Source of the DNA: Bradyrhizobium sp. CB2312
Lineage (GTDB): Bacteria; Pseudomonadota; Alphaproteobacteria; Rhizobiales; Xanthobacteraceae
Length of the DNA: 64,000 nt
Direction of reading: 5' to 3'
Assembly: GCF_029714425.1 (NCBI RefSeq)
Contig: NZ_CP121668.1
Span: forward strand, 3,369,501-3,433,500
A program made the translations under genes and the position numbers. Under the pieces are notes generated by a model. That model was not told where the DNA came from. It did not search any database and saw only the letters and a program-made list of their open reading frames with translations. Positions within the stretch are counted from its first letter, which is position 1. Each line of letters starts with the position of its first letter. Shown here in pieces: positions 51,396 to 60,006 of this stretch.

Positions 51396-52952
51396 GGCCG
51401 TGTAAAAACGATCTCAAAGGGCGTCGGTCCCGGAAGCGGGGAGCCGCGTGTGTCTCAGGCCCCGATCGCAGCGATCAGCGGCTTGATCCCGACGATGTTC
51501 ATGACCCGTGTCAGATTATAGGCCAGCACCGAGAGTGCCATTTCGGCGGCTACTTTTGGAAGCGTTTTGGTGAGGAAGTGTGTCGCTCCCATGCGGGCCT
51601 TCATCGTGCCGAACGGATGCTCGACTGTCTCTCGACGCTGGCGCATGGCTTGTGGGTTTGCATCGAGACGCTGCTGCACAGCCTCGAGCAGATGCTCATG
51701 CTCCCATCGTGGAATCCGCCGCTCTGGCCCTGTCGTGCACTGCGATTTAAGCGAACAATTTTGACAGGCCGTGGTCCAGTAGCGCCGTAGCCGCTTCCCG
51801 TCTTCCTCGCTCGTGAAGCGATAAGGCAGTTGCTCTCCAGCTGGGCAGCGATAGGCGTCCTCTTCAGGCAAATAGACAAAATCCTGCTTGCCGAAGCGCC
51901 CATCTGACTTGGCACCCGACGTCTGTGGCTTGGGCAGAGTTACCGTGATGCCGGCCTCGTGGCACGCGAGGATCTCCACGCTGCTGAAGTAGCCGCGATC
52001 GGCAACGGCCTCGAGCGCATCGGTCTGGAGCACTTCTTTCGCCTGCTTTGCCATATTGGCCAGTTGAGCCCGATCTGAGCCGCTGTTCGTTACCTCATGC
52101 GTCACAATCAGATGGTGCTCGGTATCCACGGCGACCTGCACATTGTAGCCGACGACGCCGGAGCCGCGGCCGCTCGTCGCCATCGAGCGGCTATCGGGAT
52201 CAGTCAAGGAGATTTGCTGGTCAGGCGATGCAAGCATCTGCTTCTCGTAAGCGGCAAGCTTGCCCATTTCCTCCTTCAGCTTCGTCAGCTTTTCGGTAAG
52301 CCTCGTCACCTTCGTGGCCAGGGCCTCCGTCGGCTCCTGCCGGTCGGCCGTGTCAAGTTGGCCTAGATACCGCGCGACGCTCTCCTCCAGCTGGGAGCGT
52401 CGCCGCTCCACCTTCGCCCGGGTGAAGTTCCTGTCCCGGTTGTTCACCGCTTTGAACTTGCTGCCGTCGATGGCAACGCTCGCCGTCGTCAGGAGACCCA
52501 TCCCACGGCAGAGTTCAACGAAGCGCGCACACACCCTGCGCAGCGCCAGGCCATTGTCCTTGCGGAAGTCGGCAATCGTCTTGTGATCGGGAGTGAGCCG
52601 ACCCAGCAGCCACATCAGTTCGACATTGCGTCCGGCTTCTCGTTCGAGCCGCCGGCTCGACTGCACCCGGTTCAGATAGCCATAGATGTAGAGCTTCAAG
52701 AGAACCGAGGGATGGTACGATGGCCGACCGGTCGCCGCCGGCTCAACCTCGAAGCTCATCTCGGCCAAATCGAGCGCATCGACAAACGCATCGATCACAC
52801 GGACAGGATTACTCTCGTCAATGAAATCATCGAGGCATTCCGGCAACAGCGTGCATTGCCCACGATCCGCCTCCTCAACGAAGCGCCTCATCGATTCCCC
52901 CAAAAAGAATCACCGGAGAATCATAGCAGCGGCACAGCGTTTTCACACAGCC
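51396..52952 (-). mobile_element. IS1182-family insertion sequence
   Basis: One long transposase gene is bordered by imperfect inverted repeats: GGCCGTGTAAAAACG (51396-51410) and its counterpart GGCTGTGTGAAAACG read from the other strand (52952-52938). The element is about 1.56 kb. It sits directly behind the trapped gene remnant and 258 bp from the IS21 element. Confidence 0.8.
51455..52903 (-). CDS. IS1182-family transposase
   Basis: The 482-residue DDE transposase has the DUF772 N-terminal domain (LPECLDDFIDESNPVRVIDA; LLKLYIYGYLNRVQSSRRLE), the first aspartate in VAIDGSKFKAVNNRDRNFTR, YNVQVAVDTEHHLIVTHEVT, ADRGYFSSVEI and a C-terminal HPFGTMKARMGATHFLTKTL. It looks intact. Confidence 0.93.
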   Translation of the reverse strand: MGESMRRFVEEADRGQCTLLPECLDDFIDESNPVRVIDAFVDALDLAEMSFEVEPAATGRPSYHPSVLLKLYIYGYLNRVQSSRRLEREAGRNVELMWLLGRLTPDHKTIADFRKDNGLALRRVCARFVELCRGMGLLTTASVAIDGSKFKAVNNRDRNFTRAKVERRRSQLEESVARYLGQLDTADRQEPTEALATKVTRLTEKLTKLKEEMGKLAAYEKQMLASPDQQISLTDPDSRSMATSGRGSGVVGYNVQVAVDTEHHLIVTHEVTNSGSDRAQLANMAKQAKEVLQTDALEAVADRGYFSSVEILACHEAGITVTLPKPQTSGAKSDGRFGKQDFVYLPEEDAYRCPAGEQLPYRFTSEEDGKRLRRYWTTACQNCSLKSQCTTGPERRIPRWEHEHLLEAVQQRLDANPQAMRQRRETVEHPFGTMKARMGATHFLTKTLPKVAAEMALSVLAYNLTRVMNIVGIKPLIAAIGA

Positions 52953-53093
52953 AGGGTCACCACCGGACTTATGCAACGCAGCAGTTTCGGTTCTATTCGA
53001 TCACTTCTTCAGCCTGCCCCAGCCGAGAGACTGGACACGCGACCAGTAGTTGTCCTGAGTTTACGTATTCAGATTTCGAAAAGGGAATTTCCA

Positions 53094-53336
53094 ATGAGCG
53101 AAATGATCCTTTTGGATACCGCCCATCGCGAGGTTGTCCGGGGCATTGTCAAAGATAGCTCAGTCCTTTGCACCACCACCAGCGCTCCCGATGTGTATGT
53201 TCACGCTATCACCAAGGAAGATAAGGCCGAACTTCATCAGGGCGATGGCACGGTCATCCCCCAGATGACGCGGATAAGATTTTATGTCTTCAGATCAAAT
53301 ACGGGGACGAACCGTTCTCCGCCACGGTCACTGTAA
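53094..53336 (+). CDS. Small hypothetical protein, possibly frameshifted
   Basis: The frame starts MSEMILLDTAHREVVRGIVK and has 80 residues. A GGGAA precedes the ATG. After about 53285 a neighbouring frame reads more protein-like (KYGDEPFSATVTVTGTTART, EAKKLASLVPFSGKLD) and stays open to 53617, so an indel may have split one gene. No family is recognised. It lies between the IS1182 element and the convergent peptidase. Confidence 0.45.
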   Translation: MSEMILLDTAHREVVRGIVKDSSVLCTTTSAPDVYVHAITKEDKAELHQGDGTVIPQMTRIRFYVFRSNTGTNRSPPRSL

Positions 53337-53570
53337 CCGGCACGACAGCCAGGACAGAGGCCAAGAAACTTGCGAGCTTGGTGCCCTTTTCCGGCAAGCT
53401 AGATAGATTATCAAGCCAGCCCATCTGGCTCTCCTTGGTCGATCGGTTGATTGAGGGCGACAACGCGGTAAGAATTTTTGTGCGCGTACAATCCGGAGAC
53501 CCGGACTCCTCAGGAAATGATGCAGGGCTGCTGCGCTGTGCTCCAGCCCTGCATCCTGTTGCGGGGCGTT

Positions 53571-55214
53571 CTACGCTGCGATGGACGTGTGCGCCGGTGC
53601 TTGCGTCAAGGCAGTGACCAATTCTTTCACGTCCGGAGCTCCCAACCCAGTGACGCGGTCATAGCCGGGAGTAGCTGTAAACTCGCCATTGGTGCCATGA
53701 CTTATGTCTCGGAAGCATGCGGTGCCGTTCAGTGGGTAGATGAGCGGGTTCAAATAAGGTAGCGAAGGTAGGCCGGCCTTGTGACGGGCTTCATTGATCA
53801 GCGCGCACAAGCCGGCCCAAATGGGCGCGGCCCAGCTCGTCCCACCAATTCCGGTGGGCTGTCCATGCAGGACCAAAAAGGCTCCTTCATTCGGATCAGC
53901 AGCCGCGCTCACGTCGGGGACCGAGCGTTTGGGTCCGGTCGGGACACCTTTGCCAGTTTGCCAAACGGGACGGCTGAAGAAGACGCTATCCCCGCCACCG
54001 CTCCCGGCCCAGCCGTCCTCCTGCGCGACAGCCCCGTGCGCCGGTGCAAGCTTCAAGCTTGTCCCGCCGACCGCGACGACCGCTGTATCTGAGGCTGCAT
54101 ACTCCGCCTGAAGAGGTCCATCGGCGGTTTGGCCGTCGATGCCCGGATTGGATCCAGCGTCGCCGCTCGATACGAAGACGTTTACGCCCATCGCCGCGAG
54201 CCTGAGGAATTTCTGATGTTGTGTCGCGACCTCGCCATTTGGCCCGCCCATGAAGGTTTCCCCGAGCCCCAGGCTAATCGACAACTGTCTCATGCTTGGA
54301 TCGCTCGACGCGTCCGCAATGATGCGATCGAGCGCCTTGTCGAGCGCGACAAACTGAAGTGAACCGGTCGCGTAGATCTTAATCTTCGCGCCGCGAGCGA
54401 TTCCACTGGTCCAGGAGACGTCGAGTGTCTCCTCGCCTTCGGGGGCCGGAAGATGGCCGGCGCCCACTTTGATCTTGCCAATCCTGGTCAGGTCAACTGC
54501 GATCTCGTTGGCTTTCCAGAATTCGATAATGTCATGATCGTTCGGAAAGGTGTCAATCAGTATCGCAATCGTCTGTCCTGCGCCGGTGACGCCCAGCGCG
54601 TCCGCGCCGTACGCACGAAGAATCTCGGAAACAAGATAGGGTGGAGAATTGGCGACATTCGGCGAAGGCAGCCCGTGCCGATCCAAAGTAGCGCGATTGT
54701 TGTGGCTGATCTTGTGCGCCAAGTGCTTCTGAGCGTGTCGGAAGGGTTGCAAGCCGATGATAGCGTGAACCGGCGCGCCGACCGACATGGGGAGGCTGGG
54801 AGCACTCTGCGCGGCAGTGTAAGTAACCCCCTTCTTGGTGACCTTCACCATTTTGACGTCGAGACTTTGTTCGATCTGACCGACAGTGGCCTTGGCGTAT
54901 ATACCGGTGCCGTCTGGGCTCTCGCCTATGACATCGAAACCCTGCTCATTTAGCCAAGACTTGAGCGCATCGACGTCCGCCTTCGTTGCACTGTACCTCT
55001 GGTTCAGTTGCTCTGCAGACAACACCTGCCCCTCAGCGACACGTTTCTCAAGATCGTCTTTGTCAGGCATCTCCAGTGAAAAGAGCAATTCCATCGTTTC
55101 GTTGCGGGCGTCGCGCTTTGCTGGTGCCACCAGCAGCCCGTGCTTAGTTAATCCGGGTTGAGTAGGTAATTCAGCAACGCTGTCTGTAAACACCTTGCGA
55201 TCGCTCATGGACAT
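53571..55214 (-). CDS. S53-family serine-carboxyl peptidase (sedolisin/kumamolisin type)
   Basis: The 547-residue protein has a pro-kumamolisin activation domain (about residues 10-160; LSAEQLNQRYSATKADVDAL) and a catalytic domain. The S53 catalytic residues are visible: E261 and D265 in EGEETLDVSW, the oxyanion aspartate D352 in VFVSSGDAGS and S460 in GIGGTSWAAP. A calcium site is formed by CFRDISHGTNG and GYDRVTGLGAPD. It is an acid-active endopeptidase made as a self-processing proenzyme. No signal peptide is seen although relatives are secreted, so export is unclear. It stands alone after the IS elements. Confidence 0.9.
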   Translation of the reverse strand: MSMSDRKVFTDSVAELPTQPGLTKHGLLVAPAKRDARNETMELLFSLEMPDKDDLEKRVAEGQVLSAEQLNQRYSATKADVDALKSWLNEQGFDVIGESPDGTGIYAKATVGQIEQSLDVKMVKVTKKGVTYTAAQSAPSLPMSVGAPVHAIIGLQPFRHAQKHLAHKISHNNRATLDRHGLPSPNVANSPPYLVSEILRAYGADALGVTGAGQTIAILIDTFPNDHDIIEFWKANEIAVDLTRIGKIKVGAGHLPAPEGEETLDVSWTSGIARGAKIKIYATGSLQFVALDKALDRIIADASSDPSMRQLSISLGLGETFMGGPNGEVATQHQKFLRLAAMGVNVFVSSGDAGSNPGIDGQTADGPLQAEYAASDTAVVAVGGTSLKLAPAHGAVAQEDGWAGSGGGDSVFFSRPVWQTGKGVPTGPKRSVPDVSAAADPNEGAFLVLHGQPTGIGGTSWAAPIWAGLCALINEARHKAGLPSLPYLNPLIYPLNGTACFRDISHGTNGEFTATPGYDRVTGLGAPDVKELVTALTQAPAHTSIAA

Positions 55215-55467
55215 TCTCCCTCAATGAGGTGGATGGAATGATCGTCCGCGACTGGCGTTCAAGAATTGCGCGCCGCAACTCAATCGCGTCCAGCGCAAAG
55301 CTTTCAGGTACTCACTGCTTTTATGACCTCAGAGTTCTGCCATTTATGAGTTGCCTCACACTTCACGCGAATTGGGACTAGCTCTCAGCAAGAGAACCGC
55401 TCATGCAATCCTACCCGTCACGACCGACCCTGTTCGCGCGCAGTCAATGAGGGAAGCCCTTCGAGGG

Positions 55468-55860
55468 CTAAACAAGGCGAACGGCTTCGGAGCCAGTCTT
55501 TTCTTGTTCGCTGTGCGAGACCAGCTGCACATTAACGGCCCGATCGCACATCCCTGGCCTCGGGGCCGACCAGGTGGGCGAACCGCGAGCGACGATGACC
55601 GGGACCTCTCGTATCCCCAAACGCTCGGCAGCCAACAGCCTCCCATGCCCAGCGATTTCCATCCCGGCTTCATCGACCAGCACTGGAGTGGTCCAACCCC
55701 ACTCGCGGATCGAAGCCGCAATCTGCTGCAGTTGCGCATCGGAATGCGTCCTGGCGTTGCGGGCGTAGGGGACCAGGGAAGCCAGCGGTCGCCTTTCCGT
55801 GGCCCAGGCAGCCCAATTCGCGCCAGGCGCGCCAGGCGCAGCGGCGTTGTTTCGATCCAT
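55468..55860 (-). CDS. ParB-like nuclease domain protein, truncated (phage-type)
   Basis: The ATG at 55860 (MDRNNAAAPGAPGANWAAWA) or 55902 opens a frame with the ParB N-terminal motif LVPYARNARTHSDAQLQQIA, ASIREWGWTTPVLVDEAGME, IAGHGRLLAAERLGIREVPV. Such proteins usually precede a DNA methyltransferase or terminase in prophages. Here the sequence diverges after VIVARG and stops early, with no methyltransferase beside it. It is probably a prophage remnant. Confidence 0.65.
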   Translation of the reverse strand: MDRNNAAAPGAPGANWAAWATERRPLASLVPYARNARTHSDAQLQQIAASIREWGWTTPVLVDEAGMEIAGHGRLLAAERLGIREVPVIVARGSPTWSAPRPGMCDRAVNVQLVSHSEQEKTGSEAVRLV

Positions 55861-55937
55861 CGGAACCCTTGGGAAACGCCAGGGCGCAGCCCGGCAAACC
55901 ATTGTTGCGGGTTGTACCCTAGACGAACACTCCCCAC

Positions 55938-56176
55938 GGCAAGCGACGCGAGCGTCGCGCCGGCTGCATCACGACATGCCTGCGGGACATGAAGCCTTGA
56001 TGTCGGTCATGAACGCCTCCGCTTGGTTCGATATCCGCGCGGAGAAAGGCATCGTTGCTACAGCGAAGGACGCCGCCGAGCCTTTCTTGAGACGACGCCG
56101 ACCAGACCACTCAATCCGCGCACCGGCAGAAACCCGACGCAGTAGCCCGCAAGCGATCCTATTGCGGCGCGTTATT
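55938..56176. other. Intergenic region, no gene supported
   Basis: Short open frames on both strands lack family features or ribosome-binding sites. Confidence 0.4.
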
Positions 56177-56202
56177 GGAACAAACTGCTTCGGCGAGTGG
56201 TT
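56177..56202 (+). promoter_or_regulatory. EcfG-like promoter for the DUF4142 gene
   Basis: GGAAC (56177-56181), 17 bases, GGTT (56199-56202), 65 bases before ATG 56268. Confidence 0.5.
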
Positions 56203-56267
56203 GGTCGCCACAAACATTGCGGCGTCGCGATCGAACCGGCGCGATGCCAAGCCAGAGGATGCCGACC

Positions 56268-56822
56268 ATGAAGCGCACCATCATTGCCTTGAGCTGCGTG
56301 CTGCTCGCGGGCCCCGCGCTCGCCCAATCCGTGGGTGAGAAGACCGGCGTGAACTCCGCGATCGGGGTTGCGCCGACGACCGCCGATTTCGTCAAGGAAG
56401 TCGCGATCTCCGACATGTTCGAGATCCAATCCAACAAGCTCGCCGAGCAGAAGGGCAACGCGCAGGAAAAATCCTTCGCCCAGCAGATGGTGACCGATCA
56501 CACCAAGACCTCGAGTGACCTGAAGGGCCTAGTCAGCAGCGGCAAGGTCCAGGCGACCCTGCCGGCCGAGCTCGATTCTTCGCATCAGAGCAAGCTCGAC
56601 AAGCTCAACAAGGCCTCGGGTAAGGACTTCAGCTCTGATTTCGAATCCTATCAGGTCAGCGCGCACAAGGACGCGGTATCGTTGTTCGAGCGTTACGCCA
56701 AGGGCGGCGACAATTCCGAACTGAAGGACTGGGCCGGCAAGACTCTGCCAACGCTGCGCCATCACCTCGAAATGGCACAGGAGCTCGGTAAGGGACCGAG
56801 CGTTGGCCAGTCCCGCAAGTAG
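56268..56822 (+). CDS. DUF4142 (ferritin-like) exported protein
   Basis: ATG 56268 begins a signal peptide (MKRTIIALSCVLLAGPALAQ, cleavage after ALA-Q), giving 184 residues. The mature protein is the helical DUF4142 domain: DFVKEVAISDMFEIQSNKLA, FAQQMVTDHTKTSSDLKGLV, HKDAVSLFERYAKGGDNSEL, LPTLRHHLEMAQEL. It is periplasmic. The family is common in stress-related gene sets of rhizobia; its biochemical role is unknown. Confidence 0.9.
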   Translation: MKRTIIALSCVLLAGPALAQSVGEKTGVNSAIGVAPTTADFVKEVAISDMFEIQSNKLAEQKGNAQEKSFAQQMVTDHTKTSSDLKGLVSSGKVQATLPAELDSSHQSKLDKLNKASGKDFSSDFESYQVSAHKDAVSLFERYAKGGDNSELKDWAGKTLPTLRHHLEMAQELGKGPSVGQSRK

Positions 56823-56987
56823 CGGAAAGTGACGGAAGTTGGAGGGCCGGCGAGGCCGTCGGCTCGGCGCGCACGTTGGCGCGGCGCTGCGCACCGTGCG
56901 GCGTCTGGTTGTCATTGAACTGTCGCTTCAGGTCGACGCCGTCGACGGGATCGTTGACGCCGTGCTGAATGTCGCGAAGCTCATGGC

Positions 56988-57176
56988 TCATCTCATTCCT
57001 TCCGGGCAGGATCGTCTCGAGCACCTGGCGCGCCGCGCCCCTGATCACGCCCCCTCATTCGGATCGCCCTTCAGCAAGGCCAGCGTGAAATTCTTGGCCT
57101 GTTGCAGCGTGATGTGCGGCGACAGCGGCGGCACCTCGGAATCGGTCTTCACCTCCAGTACGGTCGGCATGTCGCA
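56988..57176 (-). pseudogene. C-terminal fragment of a thiamine-pyrophosphate enzyme
   Basis: On the minus strand DMPTVLEVKTDSEVPPLSPH then ITLQQAKNFTLALLKGDPNE matches the end of acetolactate-synthase / pyruvate-oxidase-like TPP enzymes. A stop at 57045 interrupts it, and the last residues (IRGAARQVLETILPGR) follow in another frame. The rest of the gene is absent, so it is a decayed fragment. The flanking bases 56823-57311 hold no other gene I can support. Confidence 0.65.
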
Positions 57177-57311
57177 GGTGGCAGCCTTTCAAGGCCCCCG
57201 TTGAAAGCGCGCGGAGATCAAACTCACCGCAATCCAAATTGCGCTCTGGACACGAGCATACGTTCATGTTGGCTGCTATTGGCCGAGCCACCACCCTTCA
57301 GGAGCGTACGG

Positions 57312-57500
57312 ATGCCTGACATAAGGGAAAAGATCATTCGCCAGTGGGCGAAGCTTCCGAAGGAACGGCGGCAGTCCCTGGCGGCGATTTCTGAATTCGC
57401 CAGGAGCGCCGCCCAGCAGAACGAAGATGCATTCGTCCAGGGTCATCGTGATCCCTATGAAAAGATCATGAGCTGGCTATTGCCGCGTGCTCATCTCTGA
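57312..57500 (+). CDS. Conserved small helical protein
   Basis: ATG 57312 gives 62 residues, MPDIREKIIRQWAKLPKERR, QSLAAISEFARSAAQQNEDA, ending IMSWLLPRAHL. It is helical and charged, with no known domain. A GGAG precedes the start. Function unknown. Confidence 0.6.
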   Translation: MPDIREKIIRQWAKLPKERRQSLAAISEFARSAAQQNEDAFVQGHRDPYEKIMSWLLPRAHL

Positions 57501-57554
57501 GCGAACGAACAGGCCGTGTCCGGTGTTCCTGAACCCGCCGATAAGCCGGCGGCC

Positions 57555-57641
57555 TCAATGCACCAGCACGAACACAAGCCCGCCGGCCTCGACAGCTAGC
57601 CAAATCAAGGAGAGGCGGACGTAGAGGGTGTTTCGGTCCAT
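57555..57641 (-). CDS. 28-residue membrane microprotein
   Basis: The frame starts MDRNTLYVRLSLIWLAVEAG and ends LVFVLVH: one predicted membrane helix with a charged N-terminus. It is short and has no second copy in the window, so support is moderate to weak. Confidence 0.4.
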   Translation of the reverse strand: MDRNTLYVRLSLIWLAVEAGGLVFVLVH

Positions 57642-58451
57642 AGGACCGTTCCTCTAGGACTCGATCGCTTGATCTAAGTCACTGGTTTACCGGCGGATCG
57701 CTGGGGACATATCTAATTCTAAATAGGACAGTACCCGGCAGCCCTTTCGGAATAAATGCGGACGATACCTCGACCAATGACCCTGCAGCTTCGGGGCCGT
57801 GACGAGCGGCTTGCTGCCGACGAAATTTTATTTCAAGTAATTTCGCAGATCTGCGGCCGCTAACATCGGAGCGCCGCCGCGCTCGGAAACGGGTTCCTTT
57901 AGGATTTCCGGTACCGCCCCCCGGCCCGTAGAAAGTTATTCCCCGCAGACTTAAATGGGTTGGCGCACAATGCGCTGCTCTATCGGTACTCGTTTTCCGA
58001 ACCAGGGCGTTCGCGGTCCGTGCCGCGTCACGCGCAGCGCGAGCTGTTTGGAACCGGACCCTCCGAATGGGGACTGTTGGACTATCGATCCGGAACCCAG
58101 GGATGCTCCTGGTTCCAACGACTCGGCCGAGCCGCACGCTTGGCCACACGCGCATTCTTTCCGCCTTGCCGGGGATTAGGGCGTCCCTATCGCCAAGCGC
58201 CACACGGGCCGCCTGTGGCCCAGGGCAAGGCCAACCGGTCGGGCCCTTTGTCCAAGGGCATCCGGGCCAGGCAGGCAATCCCTTCGGTAATACGGAAAGC
58301 GCTGCCAGCACTTCCATTGCTGCTTCTGCAGCATCTTCGCAATGCCATGACTCCGATTGGACTGGATGCCGGGCGCACCAGAGCGATGTACGGGGCAACG
58401 AAACGGCGCGGCGAACAACGCCAAGCGCGAAACCACGAAAAGGAAAACCGA
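57642..58451. other. Long gene-free stretch
   Basis: About 810 bases without a convincing gene. Long open frames exist on both strands but are rich in Arg, Pro and Trp and lack family features. It contains the second TTATTTCAAGTAATTTC element (57828-57844, inside a CGAAATT/AATTTCG inverted repeat) and a hairpin GGAACC...GGTTCC at 58092-58116. Confidence 0.4.
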
Positions 58452-58763
58452 ATGACGAATGAACGCATCGCTCCTCCGCTGCCAACGACGGCAGAGGCAG
58501 GAAACTACATCGCCCAAGCCAGCGCTGTGTTGCGAATGCTGCGCCAGGCGAACACGATGACCTACGGCGATTTTGCCGAGATCATCGGCCTGCGCAAAGC
58601 GAGCGAAGCGTGGCACCCCGCATATATGCGGTACGTTTCCAAAATCCTCGATCTCACCGCAGCAACAGCCCAGGCGGTGCATGATAATCTGAGCGCTGAC
58701 GACTTCGCCCGGATCGTAAAGCCAGGACTGGCGAGCCCGGTGTTGGCTTTGAGCGCCGCGTGA
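58452..58763 (+). CDS. Conserved hypothetical protein
   Basis: ATG 58452 begins MTNERIAPPLPTTAEAGNYI and gives 103 residues. The conserved part is VLRMLRQANTMTYGDFAEII, GLRKASEAWHPAYMRYVSKI, a helical segment. The upstream in-frame extension to 57960 is not protein-like. It leads a + strand series of small genes to 59769. Function unknown. Confidence 0.62.
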   Translation: MTNERIAPPLPTTAEAGNYIAQASAVLRMLRQANTMTYGDFAEIIGLRKASEAWHPAYMRYVSKILDLTAATAQAVHDNLSADDFARIVKPGLASPVLALSAA

Positions 58764-58800
58764 CGCTTGTCAAAAAGTAAGCAAGCGACGGGAGCGAACA

Positions 58801-59049
58801 ATGACGACGAGCCGCCACTTCATGTTTTTCGGGACCGGCAACTACACGGAGACGCACGCGTACAGCAACGTGGAAGCCTACGAGGTCTTCGGGCCGAACA
58901 CTCCCGCGCTCGATGAGCAGGGGTTCTTCTTTACCGAGCGAGGCGGCCTCTGGGTCGACATGGACTACGCAGCCCGCGTGTTCGCCCGCAAGGCGAAGGC
59001 ACGCCAGGCCATCATCGAGCGGGCCGAGAGGGAAAGACGCAAGGACTAA
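58801..59049 (+). CDS. Conserved hypothetical protein
   Basis: The 82-residue protein MTTSRHFMFFGTGNYTETHA, EAYEVFGPNTPALDEQGFFF ends with a charged helix (RKAKARQAIIERAERERRKD). It starts 37 bases after the previous stop, with GGGAG in front. No domain is known. Confidence 0.62.
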   Translation: MTTSRHFMFFGTGNYTETHAYSNVEAYEVFGPNTPALDEQGFFFTERGGLWVDMDYAARVFARKAKARQAIIERAERERRKD

Positions 59050-59152
59050 CCGCAGCCTCCTGGCTGCCCACTGCCCAGCACCCGAAAGGGTTTCTGGGCT
59101 CGGGGCAGTACAGCGGGACCATTCCGGTCGCCGCGCAAACAGGAGAATTGAA

Positions 59153-59467
59153 ATGGCTACCAAGAAGAAACCCGCCGCGAAGAAGGCTCCCGCGAAGAAG
59201 AAGGCCGCTGCCAAGACGGCGGCCGCCAAGCGGAAGGCCAGCGCCAAGACCACGGCCAACGCCGACCAGGCGAAGGGCCCGCGCGCTGGATCGAAGACCG
59301 CGATGCTGCTCGATCTTTTGAGCGGCAAGGGCTCGACTGTCGAGAAGATGTGCGAGGCCCTGGGTTGGCAGGGCCACACGCTGCGCGCAGCGCTCACCCG
59401 GCTGCCGAACGGCGCGAAGGCCGAGCGTACCCGCGAGGACGGCGTCACCTCCTACAAACTGGCGTAA
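59153..59467 (+). CDS. DUF3489-domain protein
   Basis: ATG 59153 has AGGAG upstream. The 104-residue protein has a histone H1-like Lys/Ala tail (about residues 1-45) and the DUF3489 winged-helix-like domain GSKTAMLLDLLSGKGSTVEK, CEALGWQGHTLRAALTRLPN. The domain is widespread in rhizobia, often phage or plasmid associated. DNA binding is likely from charge and fold. Confidence 0.9.
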   Translation: MATKKKPAAKKAPAKKKAAAKTAAAKRKASAKTTANADQAKGPRAGSKTAMLLDLLSGKGSTVEKMCEALGWQGHTLRAALTRLPNGAKAERTREDGVTSYKLA

Positions 59468-59500
59468 CCGGCCGAGGTCCCGCAGGCCAACATCCTAGCG

Positions 59501-59593
59501 ATGGTAATCAGCTTTATGATCGCCATCGCAGCAGCACAAGCGGCCCGGTACCTCGTCACCTTCATCAAGGACAAACGGAGGAACAGGAAATGA
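59501..59593 (+). CDS. 30-residue microprotein coupled to the next gene
   Basis: The frame reads MVISFMIAIAAAQAARYLVT and ends with a basic KDKRRNRK tail. It overlaps the next start by ATGA (59590-59593) and carries that gene's GGAGGAACAGGAA ribosome-binding region in its last codons, suggesting coupled translation. One short membrane helix is predicted. Confidence 0.5.
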   Translation: MVISFMIAIAAAQAARYLVTFIKDKRRNRK

Positions 59594-59769
59594 TCTTCTT
59601 TTTGACTTGGACTGCATTCTCGGTCGCCGTTGGCCTATTCGCCAGCGTCAGACGCAACCGGTCGAGCTTCGGCTGGTTTGTGATCGCCCTCATCGTCTCG
59701 CCGATTATCGCTGGCGTGTTTTGCGCGATCCTGCGCGAGAAAGCGCAGCCGGTGGAAGTGTCGCAATGA
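59590..59769 (+). CDS. Small two-helix membrane protein
   Basis: The 59-residue protein MIFFLTWTAFSVAVGLFASV, RRNRSSFGWFVIALIVSPII has two predicted membrane helices joined by a basic loop and an acidic tail. It follows a strong ribosome-binding site and is translationally coupled to the 30-residue frame. Function unknown. A terminator lies 30 bases after it. Confidence 0.68.
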   Translation: MIFFLTWTAFSVAVGLFASVRRNRSSFGWFVIALIVSPIIAGVFCAILREKAQPVEVSQ

Positions 59770-59798
59770 AGCACTAGAGAATGGGGTGCCGACTAACC

Positions 59799-59830
59799 GG
59801 CCCTGGAGCAATCCGGAGCCTTTTCTTTTT
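59799..59830 (+). terminator. Intrinsic terminator of the DUF3489 series
   Basis: GGCCCTGGA (59799-59807) and TCCGGAGCC (59812-59820) form a stem with two mismatches and a GCAA loop, followed directly by TTTTCTTTTT. Confidence 0.7.
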
Positions 59831-60006
59831 CAGCGCCTTTCGATGCAGCTCTGAAGCATCGTATCTTTGCGCTCGATCGATTTGCTCACCTCGTGCTGCG
59901 TGAAGGCGAAGCCTGCGACCACGATGACGTTGATCAGGACCAGCGCCAGAACGAGCGGCTGAGTGCGCAGGCTCTCAACGACGTTGTTGGCGAGCTGTCT
60001 GGCCAT
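59830..60006 (-). CDS. Small membrane protein
   Basis: The start 60006 gives 58 residues: MARQLANNVVESLRTQPLVL, a single membrane helix (ALVLINVIVVAGFAF) and a charged tail ending CIERR. A longer frame from 60093 is less likely. Similar short proteins of this layout are frequent in Bradyrhizobium. Function unknown. Confidence 0.6.
   Translation of the reverse strand: MARQLANNVVESLRTQPLVLALVLINVIVVAGFAFTQHEVSKSIERKDTMLQSCIERR

Noticed and set aside
57679..58485. 268-residue minus-strand and overlapping 267-residue + strand open frames
   Set aside because: Both are rich in Arg/Pro/Trp with no domain; only the last 103 residues of the + strand frame (from 58452) look like a protein.
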